DNA from: Bacteroidales bacterium UBA1189
GTDB lineage: Bacteria > Bacteroidota > Bacteroidia > Bacteroidales > Bacteroidaceae
Direction: 5' to 3'
DNA length: 64,000 bases
Assembly: GCA_002309805.1 (NCBI GenBank)
Contig: DBYJ01000015.1
Span: 2,509 to 66,508 of the forward strand
The position numbers and the translations under genes were made by a program. This document shows positions 50,072 through 57,378 of this stretch, piece by piece (position 1 is the stretch's first letter; each line of letters opens with the position of its first letter). The notes under the pieces are model-generated. The model searched no databases. It saw only the letters and a list, made by a program, of their open reading frames with translations, and had not been told where the DNA came from.

Positions 50072-52138
50072 CTACCGTTCGTGGATGAGGCCTTGGCGGT
50101 AAGCGAATAGAAGGCGGCGGAGGTCGTCTATGCGGGAGGCAATATCGTGGCCTTTATCGGTTTCGCGCATCATGATGCGTTGTGAGCGCATCTCCACCAG
50201 ATGACGGGTGGAGCGAATATCGGAGCCCTTGCGAATAGCGTCTTCAGTACTGGTAAAAGGCTGGTGCTCGACCAGCTGCATACCTCGCGAATGATAGACG
50301 AGGGTATAGCCCGCGATGCCCGTCACACGCTGATAGGGTTTGGAAAAGCCACCATCGATGACGATGAGCTTTCCGCCAGCCTTCAAAGGACTCTCGCCCT
50401 TGGCCGTATGAATGGGCGTATGTCCATTGATAATATGGCGATGGGTGCCACGGACATCGAATTCCTCAAGGATGCGGTCCACAGCCTCAGGGTCATCGCG
50501 GAAGGCGTAGTAGGCACCCTTGTTCTCTTTCATGACAGCCTTGTCCTTCAGGAAATAGCGCTCGAAGGTCGTCATCTTATCCTTATCAAACACAGGGGAG
50601 TCCTTGCCACACCAGAGGTACCAGAGGTAATCGAGATTTTGCAGGTCAATTGAACTACAAGTCAACAAGTTGACACGCTGGGCGTAATCTGCATTCACTT
50701 GTTGACCTATTGACTTGTTGATTTGTTGGCCATTCTCGAACGCCTCGCGGATTAGATGGTCGATTCTGTCCAGTAGGGCACGACCATGAAACGTCTCACC
50801 CATAATGGTGACGTCGCGGAACGAGCCGTCGGCATTCATCGGCACAGAGGCATGATAGAGCAGATTGCCGTTGCAGACGAGATACATGGAGCCGTTGTCG
50901 AGCAGGAGGCGAATATGCTTCTTCAGTTTTTCCGATGTAAGGAAGGAGTGGCGAATCTGCCCGATGAGTTCTTGTTCCTCGATGCTGAGACGATAGGGAT
51001 CAGCAGGGTCAACAGTAGGCAGGAAGGTGTCGCTCATGGTGTATTTTCGATTGCCTATGCGGCAAATACCCTTCTTGAAATCCGTCTTGTCAAGCAGCAA
51101 ACGATCCTCCATGCCGTATTCTGGGTGACGGCGGATGATTTCGGCTTCGAGCTTGAACTGTAGGACGCTGATGGCTTTATGCATCTGGGCTATGAGACGT
51201 CGCGTCTTGGCACTAAGGGTGACGTTCTCTTCAAGCCGAGGGCCGAAGGAATCGCAGGGGTCGTCCTTGTAGACTTCCATCGCAAAGATGGCCAATGGCA
51301 GGAGGTTGATGCCATACCCGTCCTCAAGAACGCTAAGGTTGCCGTATCGCATACAAATGCGCAGAATGTTGGCCATGCAGGCTTCGTTGCCCGAAGCGGC
51401 GCCAATCCATAGCACGTCGTGATTGCCAAACTGGATGTCGAAATTCTGGTACTCAGCCAGCGCATCCATCACGAGATGGCTGCCCGTGCCACGATCGAAA
51501 AGGTCGCCAATGATGTGCAGCCTATCGACAGCCAAACGCTGAATGACTGTGCAAAGAGCCGCGATGAAGTGGTCGGCCTCGCCGACATCGATAATCGTAT
51601 CGACGATACTACCCACGTAACGGTTTTTGTTTCGCATCCCTTCGGACTCATGCAGCAACTCCTGAATGATATAGCTGAACTCCTTGGGGAGCACAGTACG
51701 GACTTTCGAGCGCGTGTATTTCGAGGAGATGTTCTGGCAGATGAGCACCAGGTAACGGATGGTGAGCGAATACCAGGATGCCGACAATTCGCTGCCCTTT
51801 GCCGCAGCCTCCTCACGCAGTAGAGCCAGTTTTTCGACGGGATAGTAGATGAGCGTACAGAGTTCGCGCAATTCCTTGGTGCTTAGTTCATCGCCCAGCA
51901 GTTCCGTCACCTTACGACGGATGTCGCCGGAAGCATTCTTGAGCACATGCTGAAATGCCTCGTGCTCGCCGTGGATGTCGGCAAGGAAGTGCTCCGTTCC
52001 CTTTGGGAGATTCAGGATGGCCTCCAGATTTATGATTTCTGTGGCTGTTTCAGCCGCGTTCTTATACGTCTTGGCAAGCAGTTTCAGATAATCCATCTGA
52101 CGCTCTATCTCTTCCTTCGGATAACTCAGTTCGGGCAT
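50072..52138 (-). CDS. fbp: class III fructose-1,6-bisphosphatase
   Basis: This 688-aa gluconeogenic enzyme converts fructose 1,6-bisphosphate to fructose 6-phosphate. It has the Firmicutes/Bacteroidetes class III layout with metallophosphatase motifs FLADIHGEHEAF, IIGDLFDRG, FGNHDVLWIGA and INGHTPIHTAKGESP. Start chosen at MPELSYPKEEIERQMDYLKLLA (52138); 14 upstream codons are rejected. Residues around 476-505 (NGQQINKSIGQQVNAD...VNLLTCSS) are encoded by repetitive TTGTTGA/GTCAAC DNA and look like an insertion next to a conserved region. Confidence 0.96.
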   Translation of the reverse strand: MPELSYPKEEIERQMDYLKLLAKTYKNAAETATEIINLEAILNLPKGTEHFLADIHGEHEAFQHVLKNASGDIRRKVTELLGDELSTKELRELCTLIYYPVEKLALLREEAAAKGSELSASWYSLTIRYLVLICQNISSKYTRSKVRTVLPKEFSYIIQELLHESEGMRNKNRYVGSIVDTIIDVGEADHFIAALCTVIQRLAVDRLHIIGDLFDRGTGSHLVMDALAEYQNFDIQFGNHDVLWIGAASGNEACMANILRICMRYGNLSVLEDGYGINLLPLAIFAMEVYKDDPCDSFGPRLEENVTLSAKTRRLIAQMHKAISVLQFKLEAEIIRRHPEYGMEDRLLLDKTDFKKGICRIGNRKYTMSDTFLPTVDPADPYRLSIEEQELIGQIRHSFLTSEKLKKHIRLLLDNGSMYLVCNGNLLYHASVPMNADGSFRDVTIMGETFHGRALLDRIDHLIREAFENGQQINKSIGQQVNADYAQRVNLLTCSSIDLQNLDYLWYLWCGKDSPVFDKDKMTTFERYFLKDKAVMKENKGAYYAFRDDPEAVDRILEEFDVRGTHRHIINGHTPIHTAKGESPLKAGGKLIVIDGGFSKPYQRVTGIAGYTLVYHSRGMQLVEHQPFTSTEDAIRKGSDIRSTRHLVEMRSQRIMMRETDKGHDIASRIDDLRRLLFAYRQGLIHER

Positions 52139-52177
52139 AGGAAAACAAAAAAATGTATTTGTCGAAATGTTTTGGGG

Positions 52178-52216
52178 CAAAAGTAATCATTTATTCGGGA
52201 TTTTTTTATTCCTTTG
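52178..52216. promoter_or_regulatory. divergent fbp and manA promoters
   Basis: Minus-strand TACTTTTG (52185-52178) precedes fbp; plus-strand TTCCTTTG (52209-52216), a one-base variant, precedes manA by 15 bp. The two genes both produce or use fructose 6-phosphate. Confidence 0.65.
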
Positions 52217-52231
52217 CACAAATTTTTCAAA

Positions 52232-53143
52232 ATGTATAAGTTCGAACCCATTCTGAAGACCCTCATCTGGGGTAGTGAAAGTTGGCAATTGTCCGGTGTA
52301 CCGGGTTCATTGTCTGTTGTTTTCGAAGGACCCGAGAAAGGAAAGACTGTGGCTGACCTTCTCTGCGAACAGCATGAGCAACTCGTGGGCCGGCGCAGTT
52401 ACGAACGCTATGGCGACGTGTTTCCTCTCCTTATTAAATTCATCGAGGCCAATCTGCCTCTCTCCGTACAAGTGCATCCGAACGATGAGTTGGCTCGCAA
52501 GCGCCACAACTCCTTCGGCAAGACCGAGATGTGGTATGTCCTTCATGCGAAGAAGGACGCTTACCTTTACGCGGGCTTCAACCGTCTGCTTGACCCCGAA
52601 AGCTACTGCCGCATGGTAGAGGACGGCAGCATCACCCAAGCGCTGGCCAAGCACTCGTTGCAGGAGGGCGATGTGTTCTTCCTCCCCGCAGGACGCGTGC
52701 ACAGCATCGGCGGAGGTACTACTATTGCTGAAATCCAGCAGACCAGCGACATCACCTACCGCATCTACGACTTCGGCCGTCTGGACAAGAACGGCAATCC
52801 CCGCGAGCTGCATACCGAGCTGGCTAAGGATGCCATCGACTATCGTGTATTCTCCGACTACCGCACTCATTATCTCCCCTGCCCCAACCGTCCCGTAGAG
52901 TTGGTTAACTGCGACTATTTCACCACATCGCTACTCGACTTGAACGAGCCCATCCATTTCGACCACAGCGCGATGGATTCGTTCGTCATCTACATCGGCT
53001 TGGAAGACAATTGCGAATTCACGGACGAGAAAGGCGAGACCGCCCTTCTCCACGCCGGACAGACGTTGCTTGTCCCCGCTTCCAACGGACGACTTGACCT
53101 TCGCCCCGTCGGAACAGCCAAATTGCTTGAAGTTCACATTTAA
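52232..53143 (+). CDS. manA: mannose-6-phosphate isomerase, class I
   Basis: This 303-aa zinc enzyme interconverts mannose 6-phosphate and fructose 6-phosphate. It shows PLLIKFIEANLPLSVQVHPNDELA (QxHP metal ligands), GKTEMWYVL (Glu ligand) and the His ligand in FFLPAGRVHSIGGG. It is the short bacterial type. The ATG at 52232 (MYKFEPILKTLIWGSE) is used; an ATG 6 codons upstream sits on the promoter. Confidence 0.96.
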   Translation: MYKFEPILKTLIWGSESWQLSGVPGSLSVVFEGPEKGKTVADLLCEQHEQLVGRRSYERYGDVFPLLIKFIEANLPLSVQVHPNDELARKRHNSFGKTEMWYVLHAKKDAYLYAGFNRLLDPESYCRMVEDGSITQALAKHSLQEGDVFFLPAGRVHSIGGGTTIAEIQQTSDITYRIYDFGRLDKNGNPRELHTELAKDAIDYRVFSDYRTHYLPCPNRPVELVNCDYFTTSLLDLNEPIHFDHSAMDSFVIYIGLEDNCEFTDEKGETALLHAGQTLLVPASNGRLDLRPVGTAKLLEVHI

Positions 53144-53187
53144 CGTTATTTTTTCATTCTACATTTTTCATTCTTCATTTTTTGTAT

Positions 53188-53195
53188 TATCTTTG
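53188..53195 (+). promoter_or_regulatory. SPOR lipoprotein promoter -7 box
   Basis: TATCTTTG lies 39 bp before the ATG, downstream of a TTTTTCATTCTTCATT-type low-complexity run (also present at about 54.86 kb). Confidence 0.75.
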
Positions 53196-53234
53196 CACAC
53201 CGAAAACAATAACCCATTTTAACATCAACCCGTA

Positions 53235-53717
53235 ATGAAAAAGACCGTATTCTTCGTACTGATGGGCGCAGCCCTCATGTTCACCTCCTGCAAATCCAGC
53301 CAGAGCGCTTACAGACAAGCCTATGAAAAGGCTAAGGCACAGGAAACCTATGCGCAGACCGAGGCTAACGCTCCTGTTCAGACAACCGCTGCCAGCGAGA
53401 CGAGGCCTGTTACTCCCGTAACTGACAACACCCCCGTCCGTCAGGAGGCCGTCGTTGACTTCAACGGTGAGGTCAAATCCTACAGCGTTGTCTGCGGCAG
53501 CTTTAGCGTGCAGACCAATGCCGAGGACCTCTGCCAGAAGCTGAAAGCCGATGGCTATAAAGCCGGCATCGTCAAGAATGTCGACCGTAACATGTACCGC
53601 GTCTATATCGGCACCTACAACACCAAGGCTGAGGCCGTCACGGCTCGCGATGCCTTCAAGGCCGCCAACCCTGACCGTCAGGACTTCCAGGAGAGCTGGA
53701 TTCTGCTGAAGAAGTGA
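53235..53717 (+). CDS. SPOR-domain lipoprotein
   Basis: This 160-aa lipoprotein (ALMFTSCKSS) has a Thr/Ala/Glu-rich linker (about 25-80) and a C-terminal SPOR domain (about 82-160: SYSVVCGSFSVQTNAEDLCQ, VYIGTYNTKAEA). SPOR domains bind denuded murein glycan strands at division sites. The final codons overlap the next gene's start (GTGA), so the two should be translationally coupled. Confidence 0.92.
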   Translation: MKKTVFFVLMGAALMFTSCKSSQSAYRQAYEKAKAQETYAQTEANAPVQTTAASETRPVTPVTDNTPVRQEAVVDFNGEVKSYSVVCGSFSVQTNAEDLCQKLKADGYKAGIVKNVDRNMYRVYIGTYNTKAEAVTARDAFKAANPDRQDFQESWILLKK

Positions 53718-54838
53718 TTCCCTTTCTGGACATACAAGCTGTCACCGCCCTTCACGCCGATGAGATTGCAGCGGCGGTTGACAGCGTTGTACGTTCGGGC
53801 TGGTATCTGAAGGGAAGAGCAACAGCCGTTTTTGAGGAAGCGTATGCCACGTTTATCGGCACGTCCCATTGTGTGGGCTGTGCCAATGGGTTGGATGCGC
53901 TTACCCTTATTTTAAAAGGGTATATGGAACTTGGCGTGATGGCTCCAGGCGATGAAGTCATCGTTCCCGCCAATACGTTCATTGCCTCTGTGCTTGCCGT
54001 CACCCGCTGCGGATTGGTGCCCGTGTTTGTCGAGCCATGCGCCGAAACCTCGCTTATTGACGACAGCCTCATCGAAGCAGCCATCACCCCACGCACCCGC
54101 GCGGTCATGATTGTCCATCTTTATGGGCGTTGTGCCTGGACGGAACGCATCAGCGACATCTGCCGCCGTCATGGGCTAAAATTGATTGAAGACAATGCCC
54201 AAGCACACGGGGCGGTTTTTAGTGAACATCGCACGGGCTCTCTTGGAGATGCAGCAGGGCATAGTTTCTATCCGGCTAAGAATCTCGGAGCCTTGGGCGA
54301 TGCGGGAGCTGTCACGACAGACGATGACACTTTGGCAGACGTCGTACGCCGCTTGGGCAACTACGGTATGGAGCCCAAATACCATTGCGACGTGCAAGGC
54401 CTCAACAGCCGCATCGACGAGATACAAGCAGCCGTACTTACCGTCAAGCTCCGCTACCTGGACGAAGACAATGCCCGCCGACGTGCTATTGCCGACATTT
54501 ATTCCGAATTGCTCCCTCCCCATCTTGCTTCCCCTAGCCCTAACGCCTCATTCCTAACCGCTAATTCTTCTTCCGTCTTCCACGTCTTCCCTATTTTTAC
54601 GGAGCAACGCGATGCCTTGCAACGCTATCTGCTTGCAGAAGGGGTTGAGACCAACATCCACTACCCTATTCCGCCTCATCGCCAGCGTTGCTTCCCGCAG
54701 TTCAACCACCTCTCCCTGCCCGTCACCGAACGTTTGGCAACCACAGAACTCAGCCTCCCCATCAGCCCGGCTCTATCACCCTCAGACGCCCGCATCGTTG
54801 CAGAAAAAGTATTGAAAGGGTTAGAGGTTAAAGGGTAA
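53714..54838 (+). CDS. DegT/DnrJ/EryC1-family sugar aminotransferase
   Basis: This 374-aa PLP enzyme starts at GTG 53714 inside the GTGA overlap. Motifs: FLDIQAVTALHADEI start, SGWYLKG, NGLDALTL, VPANTFIAS, IVHLYGR, EDNAQAHGA and the PLP Lys in HSFYPAKNLGALGD (K189). Relatives aminate keto-sugars such as dTDP-3-keto-6-deoxyhexoses for surface polysaccharide. No glycosyltransferases are adjacent, so the sugar cannot be named. About ten residues in a Ser/Pro/Asn-rich stretch near 275-290 look poorly conserved. Confidence 0.92.
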   Translation: MIPFLDIQAVTALHADEIAAAVDSVVRSGWYLKGRATAVFEEAYATFIGTSHCVGCANGLDALTLILKGYMELGVMAPGDEVIVPANTFIASVLAVTRCGLVPVFVEPCAETSLIDDSLIEAAITPRTRAVMIVHLYGRCAWTERISDICRRHGLKLIEDNAQAHGAVFSEHRTGSLGDAAGHSFYPAKNLGALGDAGAVTTDDDTLADVVRRLGNYGMEPKYHCDVQGLNSRIDEIQAAVLTVKLRYLDEDNARRRAIADIYSELLPPHLASPSPNASFLTANSSSVFHVFPIFTEQRDALQRYLLAEGVETNIHYPIPPHRQRCFPQFNHLSLPVTERLATTELSLPISPALSPSDARIVAEKVLKGLEVKG

Positions 54839-54876
54839 GGCTATTTTTTTTTCTTCATTTTTCATTCTTCATTATC

Positions 54877-55509
54877 ATGGAAATCCGTCGTTTGTCCGCA
54901 GCCTTTGTCGCTGCATCTGTAATCCGCGACCTGTTCGATAGAGAGGGCATTCCCTTCACTCCCGTCAACCAAATCAATTGGCCTGCCTATCCCTATCTCC
55001 CCGAAGTAGCTGTCCGAATGGCTCTGGGAAACGATGCCCTGCTCATTCATTATCGTGTCAACGAGCAAGCCGTGCTGGCGCGCTATGTGATGGATGGCGA
55101 TCGTGTTTGGACAGACTCTTGTGTCGAAACGTTCATCCGTCCGAATAGTGCCGAAGGCTATTACAATATTGAATGCACGTGCATCGGCACACTCCTCATC
55201 GGCTACGGCGAAGGACGCGAAGGCCGAGAGCCCCTTTCGACAGGACAGCTTGGAGCCGTCGACCGTTGGTCGTCATTGGGCCGTAAGCCTTTGGGCCTCG
55301 TGAATTCGCCCACCTCATGGGAGCTCACCCTTGCCATACCTTACACTCTTTTCGGCGAGCACGCCCATCAGGTTTCCTCAGGCGAGTTCCGTCTGAACGT
55401 CTATAAATGCGGCGACGACCTGCCTACTCCCCACTTCGTTTCCCTCTTCCCCATCAACGTCCCCAATCCCGACTTCCACCGTCCCGATTTCTTCGGAAAG
55501 CCGGAATAA
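54877..55509 (+). CDS. CBM9-like family protein
   Basis: This 210-aa protein has no signal peptide. The fold is that of carbohydrate-binding family 9-like domains: ALLIHYRVNEQAVLARY, the VWTDSCVETFIRP motif, YYNIECTCIGTLL and FRLNVYKCGDDLPTPHF. Many such short proteins occur in Bacteroidetes; the ligand is unknown, and the lack of a signal peptide makes an extracellular role doubtful. Confidence 0.85.
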   Translation: MEIRRLSAAFVAASVIRDLFDREGIPFTPVNQINWPAYPYLPEVAVRMALGNDALLIHYRVNEQAVLARYVMDGDRVWTDSCVETFIRPNSAEGYYNIECTCIGTLLIGYGEGREGREPLSTGQLGAVDRWSSLGRKPLGLVNSPTSWELTLAIPYTLFGEHAHQVSSGEFRLNVYKCGDDLPTPHFVSLFPINVPNPDFHRPDFFGKPE

Positions 55510-55541
55510 CAAGGTAAAATCGCTCTAAAAGCCAATAAAAC

Positions 55542-55637
55542 ATCTACACAATCTACACGAACGGAGTATCGTACTGAATTACTGCCGTTTGAAGCGTGTA
55601 GATGGGGCGTTTTATCTACACAATCTACACGTTTTTT
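55542..55637 (+). terminator. ATCTACAC nonamer repeats forming a terminator
   Basis: The direct pair ATCTACACA-ATCTACACG occurs at 55542-55559 and again at 55614-55631. An inverted copy CGTGTAGAT is at 55595-55603. The inverted copy pairs with 55623-55631 (9 bp), followed directly by T6 (55632-55637), a plausible terminator for the CBM9-like gene; an alternative pairing with 55614-55621 would compete. Confidence 0.7.
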
Positions 55638-55698
55638 GGGCGATTTCGTAGAAAAACGCACTATAGATAGTTCGTTTATTCCGACGTTTGATGTCTTT

Positions 55699-55742
55699 TA
55701 TAAACAGGGGGCGTGTTTATATAAATGCCACCCCTGTTTATA
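55699..55742. repeat. 12-bp perfect inverted repeat
   Basis: TATAAACAGGGG (55699-55710) is the exact reverse complement of CCCCTGTTTATA (55731-55742), with a 20-nt AT-rich loop. No T-run follows. It ends four bases before array F. Confidence 0.85.
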
Positions 55743-55745
55743 GAC

Positions 55746-55871
55746 AGAGTAGGCAAATCAGAAAATAGAATAGGCGAATAAAAAATTAGCGTAGGCTAAT
55801 AATTTGCCAGAGCAGGGGAATAATTTCGTAACGCAGGCAAATAAATTTGCAGAGCAGGCGACTATTCAGAG
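55746..55871. repeat. 21-bp repeat array F (six units)
   Basis: Six consecutive 21-bp units start at 55746, 55767, 55788, 55809, 55830 and 55851, with headers AGAGT, AGAAT, AGCGT, AGAGC, AACGC and AGAGC, followed by AGGC (or AGGG) and an AATAA-like centre (diverged in units 1 and 6). A seventh, diverged unit (AGAGCATGGGAAT) starts at 55872. Unit type and consensus match array B, 35 kb away. The 12-mer AATTTGCCAGAG at 55801-55812 recurs in array D at 41899-41910. Confidence 0.93.
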
Positions 55872-56011
55872 AGAGCATGGGAATGGTATTGGTTTCCGCT
55901 TTTCCGGCACATTCTTTTTTTCCTCCAAGGGCTTTTAGATAGGTTGGAGGAGCGTTTTTCTTGCGAATTGTTACAAATATTGGATTTTTATTTGTAATTT
56001 TGCAGCCAATT

Positions 56012-57376
56012 ATGGAAAAGAGGAATAATTTCGGAAGCAAGCTGGGCATCATCCTGGCTGCTGCAGGTTCAGCCGTAGGGCTGGGTAATGTATGGCGTTT
56101 TCCCACCGAAACAGGTTCACACGGCGGAGCGGCGTTTATACTCATTTATGTTGTCTGCGTCATCGTGCTGGGCATCCCCGTCATGCTGTCGGAGTTTGTC
56201 ATCGGACGCAGCACGCACGCTAACACCATCGATGCCTACCGCCGGCTGGCGCCACGCTCAGGGTGGATTGTGCAGGGGTATTTGGGCGTATTTGCAGCTT
56301 TCATTATCCTTTCGTACTATAGCGTAGTGGCGGGTTGGACAATGAAATACCTCACCACAGCCGTCGTGGGAGGGGTTTCGCGCATTTCTGATCCAGCGTC
56401 ATACTATACCGCCTTCACCTCCAACGCCTGGTGGCCTATTATCTTTACGGCACTCGTGCTCCTCATCACCCATATCATCGTCGTCCGCGGCGTGCAGAAC
56501 GGCATTGAGCGTTTCTCGAAGCTGCTGATGCCCCTGCTGTTTATCATCATTGCCGTGCTGGTTGTCTGCTCGATGATGATGCCGGGAGCCAAGGAGGGCT
56601 TGCAGTTCCTCTTGCGTCCCGACTTCTCGAAGATTACGGCTGACACGCTCCTTAGCGCCCTTGGGCAGGCATTCTTCTCCCTCAGCCTTGCTATGGGATG
56701 CCTGTGCACCTACGCCAGCTACTTCCGCGACGACGCCAACCTGACGCGCACGGCCGTCAGCGTCGTCAGCATCGACACGCTGGTAGCCATCATGTGCGGA
56801 TTCATCATCTTCCCTGCCGTATTCAGCGTTCAGGAAATCACGCCCGATGCCGGTCCTGGACTGGTGTTCATCACCCTGCCCAGCGTCTTCCAGATGGCCT
56901 TCGACGGAGCACCCATACTGGGCTACATCTTTGCCCTGTTGTTCTACCTTCTCCTCATCGTTGCCGCCATCACCAGCACCATCTCGCTCCACGAAACCAT
57001 TACCGCCTTCCTGCACGAGCGAGGTCTCTCGCGCCGCGCCGCCGCCTGGATTGTCACCTCCAGCTGCCTCGTGCTGGGCATCTTCTGCTCGCTCAGCTTC
57101 GGCCCGATGAAGGACTTCCGGCCCTTCTTCGGACTTGGGTTCTTCGACGCCTTCGATTTCCTCTCGGCCAAGATTATCATGCCCATCGGAGGCATCATCA
57201 TCAGCCTCTTTGCGGGTTGGCGCCTCGATAAGAAACTGGTTCGCCACCAAATCACCAACGGCGGCAAGCTCAAAGCCCCACTCTTCGGCCTCTATCGCTT
57301 CATCATCCGTTGGGTTGCCCCCACACTCATTACGCTCGTCCTCCTCAACGAACTCGGTGCCTTCAGCCATAAATAG
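56012..57376 (+). CDS. sodium-dependent NSS-family transporter
   Basis: This 454-aa inner-membrane protein of the neurotransmitter:sodium symporter family has about 11-12 helices. The Na-binding first helix reads GSAVGLGNVWRFP (residues 20-32), with SYYSVVAGWTMKY, a TM6-type AFFSLSLAMG motif and NLTRTAVSVVSIDTLVAI following. Bacterial members carry amino acids. The next gene begins 2 bp after its stop. The ATG at 56012 follows TAATTTTG at 55995-56002; a 17-codon upstream extension crosses the promoter. Confidence 0.94.
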   Translation: MEKRNNFGSKLGIILAAAGSAVGLGNVWRFPTETGSHGGAAFILIYVVCVIVLGIPVMLSEFVIGRSTHANTIDAYRRLAPRSGWIVQGYLGVFAAFIILSYYSVVAGWTMKYLTTAVVGGVSRISDPASYYTAFTSNAWWPIIFTALVLLITHIIVVRGVQNGIERFSKLLMPLLFIIIAVLVVCSMMMPGAKEGLQFLLRPDFSKITADTLLSALGQAFFSLSLAMGCLCTYASYFRDDANLTRTAVSVVSIDTLVAIMCGFIIFPAVFSVQEITPDAGPGLVFITLPSVFQMAFDGAPILGYIFALLFYLLLIVAAITSTISLHETITAFLHERGLSRRAAAWIVTSSCLVLGIFCSLSFGPMKDFRPFFGLGFFDAFDFLSAKIIMPIGGIIISLFAGWRLDKKLVRHQITNGGKLKAPLFGLYRFIIRWVAPTLITLVLLNELGAFSHK

Positions 57377-57378
57377 TC

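Larger units (their letters stand above)
55510..56011. other. repeat-rich intergenic region
   Basis: This 502-bp region has no gene. In order it holds two ATCTACACA/ATCTACACG nonamer pairs with a terminator-like hairpin, a 12-bp inverted repeat, the six-unit 21-bp array F, and the promoter of the NSS transporter (TAATTTTG, 55995-56002, 10 bp before the ATG). Confidence 0.8.

Noticed and set aside
53150..53185. TTTTTCATTCTTCATT runs as binding sites
   Set aside because: Low-complexity pyrimidine sequence also near 54.86 and 38.24 kb without fixed spacing; no specific signal can be argued.
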